A stretch of DNA of 64,000 bases from Heligmosomoides polygyrus polygyrus (Eukaryota; Nematoda; Chromadorea; Rhabditida; Heligmosomidae), in the NCBI GenBank assembly GCA_947396885.1, contig OX377204.1, positions 24,373,706-24,437,705 on the forward strand, given 5' to 3'. The position numbers and the translations under genes were made by a program. Shown here piece by piece: positions 8,431 through 19,809 of this stretch. A model generated the notes under the pieces. The model made no database searches and had not been told where the DNA came from. It saw only the letters and a program-made list of their open reading frames with translations. The stretch's first letter is position 1; each line of letters opens with the position of its first letter.

Positions 8431-10015
8431 AGAATAGTGTCTTCTCTCTATTACGAGCCTCACACTGTATACGAAAAACTAATTGATTTCAAGTCTTTTG
8501 GACTAAATGTCGGTTTCATTGGAATGATCTTCGCTTGTTCATCTGCTAAAAAACTTACTCTCATAAGGTGTTTGCACATTATCAGGGGCACGTGTTGCGT
8601 AGCAAGCTTGCTTGGACAAAGAACGATTCTTAGGGTCCCTCCCCTAGTTAGGAATTCAGAAACTGCTACTATCTCGCATCTGGAACGGCGTAGATTGCTT
8701 ATTTCAATGCGTTGTTGCCACGCTTTTGCAGCAGTATCTAAAGATGGAGTACACATACACAAGAAAGTTCCTTTGAAGGATTTGAACTCAACTAGAAAAA
8801 CAAATCACAGAACTGTTGCACGACATCGTGCCGGGGGACAGTCAGGAGGTACACCCGCCACCCCCCCCCCCTTCTGGGAGGCGTGCGATCTTCCTCTCAT
8901 CCCAGTTGCTCACCCACCCCCAACTCCCTAGGCTTCACCAAGAGTCTAACGGCTGCCTTACGAAACCTTTGCCACGCAAAACAAGACTTTCCGGTCCGCA
9001 GAACAGCGGTGTACCTCCTAACGCCACGCCCCCAGCAGGGGCGAGTGTACCTCCGGCCGCGCTGCCAACCGTGCCATGCGGGCCCACATGGCCGAAAGAG
9101 TGTGGCCCGACATCGTGTCACACAGTCGTCAACGTGTTAAATAGTAGTTTATGGCACAAATGGTACTATGGGGTCTGCAGCCCTCTCCTCTTGCGCCAAT
9201 TCATGCCGCATCATCTCCAACATGGCTACCCCCAGTGCCCTAACTAGCCGAGCAACGGTTTCTGTCTGGCGCGCATCTGCTTAGCGAAGATAAGAGCAGT
9301 GTCGACGTCTAATCCCAGAGATAATTGCAGGTCTCGGCGCGAACGAAGGCAGAAGCCTGCGTATCCTGGGCTGCGAAGCAGGCCACACACACAGCGCGAT
9401 GACGCGCTGTGACGTTACCGACCTCCCGCAGCGCCCAGGCCGCTGTTCGTCGCCCACACAGCACGTCCCGTCCTCTCCCATTCTGCCTGCATTGATCGCT
9501 CCTTCACCCACTATCGCTGCTTGGTGCCATCAGTACGGTGCTCAGCACGGCCCCTTTCCCTGTTCGGGAGCCCACCAGTTCTCGATTTCTGAGATCGCTT
9601 TGGTGTGGGAGGATCCCGTCCGGGGACGATTGCATCATCCTGTGCAACACTGCTGCAGTCGTCCATCGACCCGTCGCGGCGTTGCGCCTGTCCTCTGAAG
9701 TGCTCCTTCAGAATTTCTCCCTTCCTTTAAGAAGTTTAACTTCCATGGAGTGTACTTCTGTATCTGCGGGAAGGGATTATCGTCTACAAAGTCCATTTTG
9801 TAACGTCCTAGCGGGTGGGGTCATCCATCAGCGGCGCCAACTTGGACCGGTTTACAACCGCCCGCCTTGTTTGGTCGTCGTTGAAGCTGAGCCGCTGATA
9901 CGACGTTGCTGTGCTCTTTTGGTATCAGTTGTTGGCCTGTGCCATCTTATCACCTGCATTCCTGCAAAAAGTTCGTGGACAAATCTTATCGTTCTAGAGG
10001 ACCTCTGCCAAACCT
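8431..10015. other. No gene recognised; contains a poly-C tract
   Basis: GC content rises across 8800-9700, with a C11-12 tract near 8858-8869. Overlapping open frames on both strands look like by-products of this composition. Nothing resembling exons, RNA genes or known transposon protein is visible. Confidence 0.35.
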
Positions 10016-10487
10016 CTTAGCCGAGACATTTCAGGCCAAATTGGGCGTTTTTCGGATCAAATTGTACACCTCTCAAACGAAACTGGACCCTTTCCAACTC
10101 AAACTGAACGTACCTTAAGCCAAAATGGATATTTCAAGCCAAGTTGTACAATTTACAAAGCAGATAAACTGGACACTTTTCAAAACAAATTTGACACTTT
10201 TCAAATAACGTTGGGAACTTTTCAAATCAAATTGCAGTCTTCTAAGCAAGTTTGGCACTTTCGAAATCAGTTGAACATTTTCAAAATTGAAGTAGCCGTT
10301 TTTAAGATTAAACTAGAGAATTTCCGAGAAAAATTGGGTACTTACAGAGCAGAGGGTCCGTGCGCGAAAACGAAGGCTCTTGGTTGCAGTTCCCAACTTC
10401 TCTCTTCTTGAAACCTCGGCATGGTGAGTTAGTTTGCTGTCAGTATGCTGTGCCAAACGAGGTTTTTAGGTGGATCTTTATTATTGC

Positions 10488-10524
10488 GGCCTGACGTTTC
10501 GACTTTCCGTCGTCTTCAGAGGCC
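10488..10524 (-). ncRNA. Hammerhead-ribozyme-like motif, left arm of PLE-2
   Basis: On the minus strand: GGCCT, CTGAAGA, C, GAC-GGAAA-GTC, GAAAC, GTC, AGGCC. Helix I (GGCCT/AGGCC) pairs over 5 bp, helix II is GAC/GTC closed by GGAAA, and GTC is the expected cleavage triplet. It is an inverted twin of 10843-10879. Confidence 0.6.
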
Positions 10525-10842
10525 TGAAAGTGGAGCAATAGGTTTATATTTGCGCTCTACTCCACCAAGCGCCTTAGCCGCCCTAGCATTTTACGCAGTC
10601 CCGGAGTCACTACAGAGAGCCCGAATGTAAGAGACGAACTCACGCATAGGATCCACCGTAGGGGCTGGTATTCGCCCACGCTAGAAGACCAGTAGGCCAG
10701 CCCCTACGGTGGATCCTATGCGTGACTTCGTCTCTTACATTCGGGCTCTCTGTAGTGACTCCGGGAGTGCGTCGAAAATGCTAGGGCGGCTAAGGCGCTT
10801 GGTGGAGTAGAGCGCAAATATAAACCTATTGCTCCACTTTCA

Positions 10843-10879
10843 GGCCTCTGAAGACGACGGAAAGTCGAAACGTCAGGCC
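10843..10879 (+). ncRNA. Hammerhead-ribozyme-like motif, right arm of PLE-2
   Basis: Same 37-nt order of core boxes and helices as the left-arm motif, on the plus strand, with no differences. Each strand of this element therefore carries one forward core. Confidence 0.62.
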
Positions 10880-12429
10880 GCAATAATAAAGATCCACCTA
10901 AAAACCTCGTTTGGCACAGCATACTGACAACAAACTAGCTCTTGGTTGCGTTCTGTACTCGCACGGACTGAGCAAAGGAACTCCAAGATGTGGCCGATCT
11001 TGTCGTAGGTGTGGCACGTGGACCACATCCTGGTGTTTTTTACATCCGCAACGGCACTCTGCCCTATAAGAGCCAAAATTCTTAATTCACTCGTCCCAAT
11101 AGGTGAACACACCTTTTTAACATTCTAACATTTTTGTTTTTCAAGGCATATTTAAAGTCTGACTTAAAACGCGGGAAGGCTGCAGTTTTTCAGTGCTAAG
11201 AGGAGAGGTCGCGCCATGCACTCGTTCAGTATGTCGCGATTGTTATAATATTTCATTGATAACAAAAATTCTACACGCGTAGACTTAAACATTTGTCAGC
11301 GGTGCTATGCATGAGAGCAATCGCGCATATTCACTTTACTCTGTCAAGGAAGCAGCATTTACACTTTCACTCAAATGAAAATCGCAATGAGACGGACAAG
11401 TGCATGGCGCGATCTTTTCTTATAATAGAATTTCTAAAATTTTCCTAAAAAACGGCTGCTTTTGACACTCTAGATAGAACAAGCTTCACGCCACATTTTT
11501 TCCCTAAAAAATAAAAGTTTAAAAGATTACAATCAGTTGTTCCCTTATTGGGGCAGGTGAGCTGAAAAATCTAAGAAAGCCCTATGTATGCGTTTGAGGT
11601 GAAACAAGATAACTGCGCATTTTTTTGAAATAAAACCTCATTCAAGTGTAGGTAAAACTAAGTTTTCCTTGAAAAATTATTCTATGCTTTTCCGAGTGTC
11701 TCTAGTTAGATTTGGATATGGAAGACGCTATTTTTGATTTCGAAGATGCTCAGTCAGATTACAAAAGCGTTAAGCGTGCTTAGAACAGTGTCCAATTTTA
11801 TTTGAAAATGTGTAACATGAAAATTGTATATTTCAAGCCAAATTGGACGCTTTTCATAGCTGGATAAACTTTCTGAAATCGTCTTCCACATCAAAACGGG
11901 CTTCCTTCAGACTAAATCACTTTCTGAGGGATGAAATAAATTTTTGGTAGGGGGAAATTCAATACTACTTTCTAGGAAATTCGAAACCCATATATCTCGA
12001 AAAGATGAATAGGTGTTCGAAACTTTGTAAAATTTTTATTTTATCCAGCAAACGGGGTGGTCAAAACATATCTTAACAAGCAGAGGCAAGCAGCGTTTTT
12101 TGATCAGATAAGGAAAAGGTACCGATTTTCCCTTGACTGATAGCTAAAACTCTGCTTCCGTGGAGCTGTGCACTAGTCTGCAGTGCGGCAGAAGTGATTT
12201 TCGAAAACTGACGTATCGTCATTTCACGGTTTCAAGTACATACTCAGCACCTACACTATCAGTCGAACGAATATCGCGACGCGCTGGGCGAGTGCATGTC
12301 ACGATTTCTTCCTTTAAGATACTCAAAAGTTGCTGATTTCTCTTGCTATCTAATATAGGCTTTGATTCAATATTTCTGCTGAAAACTGGAGATTTCATAA
12401 AACTTCATACAATGTTCACTGTTCAGTCG

Positions 12430-12695
12430 GAGAAGGTGCCGTGTGTCGAGAGCACTCCGACCCAATTGTTGGACTTGGTTCGGGTGCGGCTTAGGTCAGC
12501 CAAGTCTTCCATTCCTCCAAGATCGGTTAATTGGTCCTATGCTTGTCTGGACGGGATAAAACACTGATTTCTCCATCTGTAGGTCTTATTGTCATTGTAT
12601 AGGCATTGTACGATATCCCGTGGAAAGAGAATACGTGGCGCATCCCAAATGGGGGATTGATTAACGCCGTCATTTATAATATTTTATCATTCGTA
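12430..12695 (+). mobile_element. SINE family A copy
   Basis: Plus-strand copy with GGTTCGGGTGC in the B-box position, then GCCAAGTCTTCCATTCCTCC, a GGACGGGATAAA block, GGCGCATCCCAAA, and the 3' block GATTGATTAACGCCGTC. The 5' end is worn. Confidence 0.65.
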
Positions 12696-12954
12696 CACAT
12701 GTCTGTTAATGGTCGCAGAATGAAGCCAACACACCCCTAGACCTCTTCCCGGGTTGTGATCGTTTACCTTGCCAGACCAACCATTTTTCTACGCCAGCAG
12801 ACCTCAAACACTTTTATAGGTGGTCATACGATGCCGTTGCGGGGCTCTTATCGCACTTTTATCAGCGTGGATGGAGACATGGAGCGATGCCGCGTCCAAA
12901 CGTTGCCCTAGAAGTCAAGCGAATGCAATCTCGCCATTCTGAGGCGAGGAGTGA

Positions 12955-13160
12955 ATTTGGTAACAAGTGATAAGGGATAAAGGAGTCAGTCCCTTTTGGG
13001 ATGCCCCGCGCATTCTACATACCTCAAGGTAGTGGAGGGGATTTTGAGTGCGTATATGGCCTATACGATGAGTTGCATTGGCCAGCTTATGAACCTGGAA
13101 ATATGTATCGCGTACACGCAGGAGTCGGCACCGCCTCCGACTGCACTCCACGCTCCCATT
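12955..13160 (-). mobile_element. SINE family A copy, internally shortened
   Basis: The minus-strand copy begins in GAGTGCAGTCGGAGGCGGTGCC (13145 downward) and ends at GATAAAGGAGTCAGTCCCTTTTGGGATG. The middle third is missing relative to full copies. Confidence 0.6.
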
Positions 13161-13164
13161 CGAA

Positions 13165-14670
13165 TTTGGTAGCAGTTAACAGAATTCCATTACTTGTCTC
13201 TATTCTCCTTCACGATTAGTGCAACTTTAGCGCAGGAGGTACTGCCGACCAGTACGTCACAGATCACCGGTGAAGAGGAATTCTTAGCGGCTAGTGGTTA
13301 ATGTTTGTCTACACGTATGGTGTCAGTTCAAGTGCTAGTGACTATTATCTCGACTGCTGAAAGTCGAGGTGGCAGCCTTATAGTCTGAACTGACATCGTG
13401 ACGAAACGATTCCTTGTTCCGAAGCGACTGAAACGTTTTTTCTTCATTATCAGTGAGTCGTCTCGGATTGTTTTGCCAGTTTTCTCCCAGATGGGGGTGT
13501 CCATGACAAGCGGGAATGTACTTTTCGTGCTTTGTGCTCTCACTAGGTTAGAGGCATCTTCTGGGCATGACATCCCACCTAGAAGAGTGTACTCTATAGC
13601 ACCTGTTGGTCTGTTGGAGCGACTGAAGCCGGCATTAACAACGTCTCCATTCATTCTTGTCGCGTGCCAGACTGCTCCAATGAATCATCCTCGTCGTCTA
13701 ATTTTCGACCACTTGCGGCGCCGCTGATCTTCGAACGTCGACGAAGCTCGGAACTTCGGAGGTCTTCATTCACTTGTGTGGATTGTGTAGCTTCGAACAT
13801 CGAGCGACGCGATTTGGTCACTATAGATGGCATCGCGTCGCTCGGGGTCGGAAGTATAAACGGGGCCTTAGGGACTTCCTAGCAACATTAACACAACTCA
13901 ACTCAATCGAATGATATCTATTGATTCACTGATTTTGGATGCAAAGCATCCGAGTGTGGTAACCATTGAGTGTACTTTGCGATATGTAAACAAAGTCGTT
14001 CGTCCAGTCATTAGCAGTCTGCTGTGTCGATCTTCCTCACCAGTTGGCTATTTGAGCTGATTGTGAGCGTGATATGCGCGTATTATGGTGGACGAACTCG
14101 CTTCTTCGTTTCTTTGGCTAAGATCAAAGTTTAGATCCTGTTCCTATCGAATCAATCTGTGATAACTCCCAATAGATAATTAAAGTCTGACCTTATCGAA
14201 ACTTGCAGTTCCGTAGACAATAGGCCAGCTACTTGCTGGAAAATGGTGGAGGTCGTCACTACTTAAGCCATTTTCATTATGATCGCTTATTCTCCTGTCG
14301 CAGTGTTCAATGTGTTTTTGACTTAACGACTTCCGCGGTCAATCGACAGAGACAGAAGTTAGGATATCGTCCACTGTTCAGACGTCTATTACCGAGTCTC
14401 GACTTCCTACGGATGGACAGGTTGCTTGGCCTTTGATGTGCCCTCATCGTAATGACCCCTATAATGTTATCGTTATCATAAATGTTGCTGCCTGTCAGAC
14501 CGTCTTATCAGCTCTTTCCGTGGGCTCGTTTGTATCGGTGCTATTGAGCGAATTTGCGGGAAAATATGACAAAAGAGTTACTGTTGTGAATATGACTATT
14601 CATTCAATGTGGATTCATATGGTGAGCATTCCACTCAAAAGTCACGATTTACTAGAAGTCTCAGTCCAAG
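13165..14670. other. No gene recognised; one MITE-like end
   Basis: Open frames on both strands overlap and lack splice support. A GC-rich block at 13805-13873 ends with a sequence that, read on the minus strand, starts AAGGCCCCGTTTATACTTCC. This resembles the ends of the MITEs at 17406-17562 and 29585-29754. A partner end was not found. Confidence 0.35.
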
Positions 14671-14679
14671 AAATAAAAG

Positions 14680-14965
14680 GATAAAGGGCGGCGTTATCCA
14701 ATCCCCTTTGGGACGCGCCACGCATTCTACTTCTACGGGATATCGTGGAGGCGATTTTAATGCGTATTTGGCCATACAGTGACTTGCGGTGGCCGGCCGA
14801 TGAACAAGTCAGCCCTCTATGCTTCCCAGACAAGTCTGGTACCAATTCACCGACCCCGGAGCGATGGAAGGCTTGGTTGGCCTGGGCGGGAAATCCGAAC
14901 CAGGAACCTGGTATCGGGTGCACGCGACAGTCGGCGCCTCCTCCGACTGCGCTACACGCGAGTCG
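14680..14965 (-). mobile_element. SINE family A, full-length copy
   Basis: The minus strand reads CGTGTAGCGCAGTCGGAGGA (A-box-like), then GGTTCCTGGTTCGGATTT (B-box-like), AGCCTTCCATCGCTCC, AATTGGTACCAGACTTGTCT, CCGCAAGTCACTGTATGGCC, GATATCCCGTAGAAGTAGAA, and the 3' end GGATAACGCCGCCCTTTATCC. It is one of the best-preserved copies in the window, so it serves as a reference for the others. Confidence 0.8.
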
Positions 14966-15529
14966 GTAGGTTTCCTCGACGCTTATTCTCGGTCACTGAT
15001 CAGCCAAGAAATTAGGCTGGGATGGCTGAAATGCTCCATGAGGCTCACTGGCTGTTACATGGGTTGGGCTATATACACTACGTGGAAGACGGATTAGATT
15101 TTTTGAGCGCGAAACTCGAAATAGAACACGACTTCCTCCGGGTGAGCACTGAGGCAATGCATATCAATTTAATAGTACTGGACATAATACGGGTTTGGGG
15201 AAGGCTCTTACCAAGATAACTTTGTCGCATTTTTTCTACCAAAGTTTTCTATTTCAATGTAGGTCTAATGCGGGTGGGGCCACTGCGAAGAATACTACTC
15301 TACCGTAGTCATAACCAAGCTACTCGTGCCAATATTGCTCGCGTCGCTCAGCGGAGAAATGCACACTTGGGTTCTGCGCGGCCTTTGATCAGGTCTAGGT
15401 AAAGGAAGGAACTCCGTGCTGCGACCCATCTAAGCCACTGTCAGAACTTTGCTACATGGTATGACCGATAGTTTTGAACCAGAACCAATAACTGCTGTAA
15501 GTGTTGCTCACTATAGGCCCATGCACACT

Positions 15530-16055
15530 TCTGCGACACCGCGGCGCCAAGTGGAGCGACGGCTACCTCCGCGAGATCCGGCGGTCGCGTTAGAGCATCG
15601 TTATAGGGCCTCTACAGAGTCTCGCGGCAGCACCCCGAGAATTCGTCCATATCGCTCCTGCCGCAGTGGGACCCGCGCTGCCACTGTGGTGGAAGCCGCG
15701 GCGCGGACGAGTTGTCGCGGAGCCGCCGCACGCAAAGGTCTCCGGGCATCTCGCCCCCCCGCGACCGCAGTCTCGGCGCACGAGCCCTGCTTTGTTTCGC
15801 GTCTGGTGACTCGCCACACCCGGTAGTCCCTTCCCTAGCCCAATCTGTGCTCTCCTCCGCGACAGCGGAGGAGAGCACAGAAAAGGCCGGACTCTTCCGT
15901 CTGGAGTCTAACCTACCACGTTCGGAACCGCGCTCGCGGGGGCGAGTGGCCCCGCAACCGCACGCAAAGGTCCCCGAGGGCTGCCGCAGTTCACGGCGGC
16001 TCTCACCCACAGCGCCAGGAGCTGCGGGTGAGACCCGCCGGAGGGCGTGATGGAT
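15530..16055. other. GC-rich island with a perfect hairpin
   Basis: Strongly GC-rich, with open frames in several phases as expected from composition. A perfect 16-bp stem with a GACA loop lies at 15845-15880 (CTGTGCTCTCCTCCGC and its complement). The repeated block CCGCACGCAAAGGTC (near 15725 and 15958) suggests an element with internal repeats. No protein is recognised. Confidence 0.4.
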
Positions 16056-16104
16056 GGGTGTCCGTTATGGTTCATCTATTTCAAACATTTTTAACGAATC
16101 TACG

Positions 16105-16780
16105 TGCTAGGGATATAGTAGGTTGTGCATAATCTCTGTCCATAAAGAAGCTTGACAGCCAGCAATATAATCACTGTCGACAGTGTCGACAAACGGAGGT
16201 ATATGGAATCCTGCACTCAAAACGTAACGCAAAAAAACCCTTAGTACGATGCTAGCTAACCTTAATTGCTTGGAAAACCTCCGTGACCTTCCAGTCACAA
16301 GTTAGTCGCCTGAGGTTTAAGGAGAACCCTTGCACATAAATGCAACAAGAAAGCAGACCGTTCTTTTCAGTACGAGGTATAACTACATCGATCAGACCTC
16401 CCGGACTCAACAGGGCATCGGATGGAACGCTGTCATCACAAGGGCTAGCACATTATCTTCGAGCTGCTTGACAAGCGATGAACTTTTAGTGGAGGCAGAT
16501 CGACAAAAAAGAGAGCAAGCGCAAAATGGCCCAGAACTGTGGGGTTATAAGAAGTTTTCTATTAGATTTCGCGGGGCTTAGATTAAAGAACTCCTAACTT
16601 TACTTAGAAAACGCTTCTTTACAAAAGAAAAAGCGTTCTGCTTACTTCATCTCTGACATTCTTAGAGGTCGTAACTGCTGGCAAAAGTACGCAGTGTTGC
16701 GTACAGCAGCCCTTGCGGCGCCGCACCACCCGCTGTTGTCATGGCGGGTCCGCGGCACCCGCAAGACTCTACAGCCGGCC
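16105..16780. repeat. Dispersed repeat R, copy 1, split by a 362-bp insertion
   Basis: 16105-16308 and 16671-16780 together match the uninterrupted copy at 37228-37529. Shared blocks are CTGTCCATAAAG, GGAATCCTGCACTCAAAACG, CCTTAATTGC, then GCGGCGCCGCACCACCCGC and TCATGGCGGGTCCGCGGCAC. The family is not recognised. Confidence 0.7.
16309..16670. mobile_element. Insertion into repeat R (type unknown)
   Basis: Defined by comparison with the empty copy near 37228-37529. The ends are CCTGAGGTTTAAGG... and ...CTTAGAGGTCG, which are only weakly inverted. GTCG at both junctions could be a short target duplication. Near the right end a hairpin joins AACGCTTCTTT with AAAGAAAAAGCGTT. There is no coding capacity. 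Confidence 0.5.
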
Positions 16781-16916
16781 ATAGGCAACGGGCCGACGTC
16801 CCCATGCATGCCGCGCCGCCAGGAATGATTTGAACCATTCCAGCCTGCGGCACTTAAGGCCGCCACAGACTTCTGCGGCGCCGCTGGCGGCGCCGCTGGA
16901 GGCGAGCTCTGCGTCT

Positions 16917-16942
16917 CTGCCCTATGGTTAAGCATAGGGCAG
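16917..16942. repeat. Perfect 10-bp stem hairpin
   Basis: CTGCCCTATG, a 6-nt loop, then CATAGGGCAG. It sits in a GC-rich stretch just after repeat R, with direct GGCGGCGCCGCTGG-like repeats beside it. Confidence 0.6.
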
Positions 16943-17145
16943 TGTCGCGCCGCGGCCGTCGCGGCCCTATGCTTCATCATGGCCTTGTCGCGCTGTCGTA
17001 GAAATGTGCATGGGGCTTATGGGTTTGTTCAACTTCGCGACGGGAGCGACCGGTCGGCCAGGCAAATCATAGGTGGGTCGGCGGTGGAAAACTGTGTTTA
17101 AACTCTTATTTCGCGCTCTAACCCAAGCATCTAATTCGTTCTAAG

Positions 17146-17393
17146 CGCCTGTTCATATTTCTCGACAAGAGCGACTCGTCGCCCGAGCAAAACATGCATG
17201 TCGGTTAGAAACGAGAGCGCGCCGTCAAAAAGTGTTCATACTTGAGCGCCGGCGCTGACGCCTTTGTCGCTCTAGTCGCTCCAGTCGCTGCTGCATGTTC
17301 ATACTTATGTGCGCTGTGTACGCCGTGCACGCCACGCGTGCTGCGCTCTCGTCGCTCTTGTCGCTGCTGTCACGAAGTTTGAACAGGCCCTAA
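17146..17393. mobile_element. MITE (GGCCTGTTC-ended), copy 1
   Basis: Left end GCGCCTGTTCATATTTCTCG, inverted at the right as AGGGCCTGTTCAAACTTCG. Internally ACAAGAGCGAC repeats inverted. It has the same family ends as 17406-17562, which follows 12 bp downstream. Confidence 0.6.
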
Positions 17394-17405
17394 CTTGGTG
17401 CGTAA

Positions 17406-17562
17406 GGCCCTGTTCATACTTCGCGACGGGAGCGACGCGAGCGACTGGGCCGCTGGTGCAACGCATACGGATCGATTGATGCTGTTTGCTCGCCCAGCAA
17501 TAATCGATACATATGATTTTCCTGGGCGATCTTCGCTCCCGTCACGAAGTGTGAACAGGCCC
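17406..17562. mobile_element. MITE (GGCCTGTTC-ended), copy 2
   Basis: The terminal inverted repeats are about 29 bp: GGCCCTGTTCATACTTCGCG at the left and, inverted, GGCCTGTTCACACTTCGTG at the right, both continuing into ACGGGAGCGA. At 157 bp there is no coding sequence. Confidence 0.75.
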
Positions 17563-19214
17563 GCTTTTCTATGCGATTCTCCTGTTACTTCGCAACACTA
17601 TGCAGTCGTAGCTTCGATGAAGTTCCATTATACTTCACGACTAGTTCGACAAAACCTTTTACTGTGAAACAGCCGATAGCGAAAGCGGGCAGTTTCAAGA
17701 GCACAATTCCAGCTACTGAACTTTCCACCAAAGTGAGGCATAGTCCTGAATAAAGTCATTGAAAGACTTAAACTGAAGGCCATGCGTCCAGTACATTGCT
17801 TCTGCGAGTTGCACTCTCTATCTCACCGCCTTGCAGCCACACCACGTGGGTGGATTTCGATACTTTTTACTCGTTTCCGCCGCTGTGGAATGTCCGCCGC
17901 AAGAAGATGCTGGTTGATAGCGAACATCGGTGCGGTGCCCCGTGCGCCCAGACCCCGTTTTTGTCATCAGATCGCGTGCACCGTGACCGCAGATGTGCTG
18001 TGCGACACTGCTTGCTGATAAGTTCTCATTGGACCGGTCCTCTGCGGCCTATCCCTTCTTTCTCGCATTTTGTCGTTGCGTGTCCGGCTGCGAATAAACA
18101 AAAAATAGGCGATATAACGTTGCACGTCTCAAGTATGAGTTTCAGAACCGTTTCGGCTCCAAACCGGCAAACAAGCTACGCACCCCCGTCAGCTATCACA
18201 CATCTTCAAACCTTCACGGAATTTCCAACCAACTGCCTAAGAACTCGAGTAAGTCTTTATTTCTCGTGATTTTTCCTTTCTGTCATGGCACTAATAACAG
18301 AACAGGTAGTTCCAGAATGTCTGAATCGTTATAGTACAGCTCGCCCGTGGACTATTGAAACAATTTCGTTGCAAGTCTAGGAAGAGGTCCATCATTTTCC
18401 TATATAAACCCTAGACAGGTTGTCCAAGAACTTTCAACCTAAAGTGATATGCATAGACACACTATTTACAGCTCTAAAAACCCCAAACCTATCTCGACAG
18501 GGCAAAATTGCCAAATCGGTTCTAGTCGGGGTGGGGGAGGACATAACTAGAAATTATGTGACAGATTGAGTTGAGCTTCACGGAGCGACTTCGTGCGGGA
18601 AAGATAGGACCCAATTCCGAACTAACAAAAAACAAACAAAGCGCCGCGATTGTAAAAACGTCTCTGCGGGCAAAGCGCATTCAAACATAGCTGACCGTCG
18701 CCTGACATGTTATAACTCGGATCGGCGCAATGATACTACGGGGGAGGGGCAGCCCATGGGCTTCCCGACTTAACCGTAGCAGTCGGATATGGTGACGTGG
18801 AATTTCCCACATTGTACGCAGACTGACGCGTATATACATGTAATGCGAGTTGCAGCGAGAGGGACCTAGGTCAAACGGGTAAAAACTCGTTCAAATGTGG
18901 GCTAGCCTCCTCATAGTAGCATTGCGCCCCCGGATCTATCACAGGGAGGAAGAGGTGCACACAACTTTGTCTGTTTACAACGGTGGCAAAACCGAATCTG
19001 TTTTTCTGTGAATTTTGTCAGTTTTGGTCTTATTTTGTACTTTAGAAGCCGCTCCGTGAATCCCAAGTCAATTTGTTACATAATTTTTGGTTATGTGTCC
19101 CACATAGGATAGATCCGCCAGATCTGGATGAGGCTGTCATTTGCAGTAGCGTCGGGGTGTTGGTGGTAGTAGATCCCTGAACCATCTTTAGGGCTTTTGT
19201 TCTTCTTGCACTGA
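17563..19214. other. No gene recognised
   Basis: A 157-codon open frame at 17796-18269 is the longest; it matches nothing I know and has no clear exon structure. The rest is unremarkable. Confidence 0.3.
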
Positions 19215-19224
19215 CACGAAAGCT

Positions 19225-19560
19225 ATTGAGAAAGGTAGGCACTAATCAATCCATTTCTGGGATGCGTTATCCGTTCCACTTCCACGAGATATTGTAGATA
19301 ACAGTTGAGTGTGTGTTTGGCTGTACTTTCAATGGTCAGTCGATGCACAAGCCAGTATTTTACCTTGCTCACATCTGGTAGTAGGACAATGCGCTGATTC
19401 CATCCTTCCTTGGCCGGCGGTTTGCTGCCAGACCTGTTTTGAAGGGAAAGAACTGACTTATCCATCGCCTGCGCACCGGAAGTTATTGCATAGGTCAGTC
19501 AGATTGCCTCCACTATCCCACCATGTCCTATAATAGTAGGATGCGTGGTGCGTAGGAGGA
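19225..19560. mobile_element. SINE family A fragments, rearranged
   Basis: Minus-oriented 3' blocks (ATCCATTTCTGGGATGCG, CCACGAGATATTGTAGA) are followed by plus-oriented middle blocks (CTGATTCCATCCTTCC, GCCAGACCTGTTTTGAAGGG, GGAAGTTATTGCATAGG). This suggests two partial copies in opposite directions. Confidence 0.45.
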
Positions 19561-19809
19561 TAGATTAACGCCGTCATTGAGCCATCTACCTTTACATTGA
19601 CCAAGCTCTTGGTAGTCACGACGAGACTGTTTTGGTATCGATGCTGATACCCCAAAGAGCCTAGTGGATTTGAATGCATAAGGCTATTCCTCATCCGTGG
19701 CCCTCTGACATCACTTTGCTCTTTCGATGTCATCTCGCGTTTCCGTCTCACCATCAATCTGCGGAAACAAATTGTTGCGTCTGACGTTCTGGATATTACT
19801 TCCGATTTC

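Larger units (their letters stand above)
10388..10937. mobile_element. Penelope-derived palindromic element (PLE-2), 550 bp
   Basis: Two inverted copies of the Penelope terminal-repeat segment (about 10450-10660 and 10700-10920) flank a spacer of roughly 40 bp. The element is bordered by a 12-bp direct repeat GCTCTTGGTTGC (10376-10387 and 10938-10949). It has no coding capacity. Its arms match those of PLE-1 at 580-1640. Identical arm differences, such as the GAGCCCGAATGTAAGAG block, occur in both arms, so they are very similar to each other. It inserted into an FB1 element. Confidence 0.8.
10016..12340. mobile_element. Foldback FB1 copies, tandem or nested, split by a Penelope palindrome
   Basis: A long array of the 21-bp unit (10030-10345, about 15 diverged copies) forms one arm. 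Core sequence resumes at 11090-11470 (CGCGCCATGCAC, GCATGGCGCGATC). Inverted arm units follow at 11690-11810, then a second arm and partial core (11815-12330) with TCGCGACGCGCT...GTGCATGTCACGA. The order suggests two FB1 copies side by side, the first interrupted by the 10388-10937 element. Boundaries are approximate. Confidence 0.6.

Noticed and set aside
9399..10020. Overlapping frames of 99 and 160 codons
   Set aside because: Composition-driven, in conflicting phases, with no motifs; the second runs into the foldback arm.
13328..13833. Two overlapping minus-strand open frames that could be exons of a Ser/Arg-rich protein
   Set aside because: They overlap in different phases at 13651-13654 with no splice sites between, and part of the region is a MITE-like end.
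15449..16050. Several long open frames on both strands
   Set aside because: They are expected in a GC-rich stretch with few stop codons; frames conflict and no domain is recognisable.
17796..18269. 157-codon open frame
   Set aside because: No recognisable domain, no exon boundaries that extend it, and no repeat or homologue in the window.
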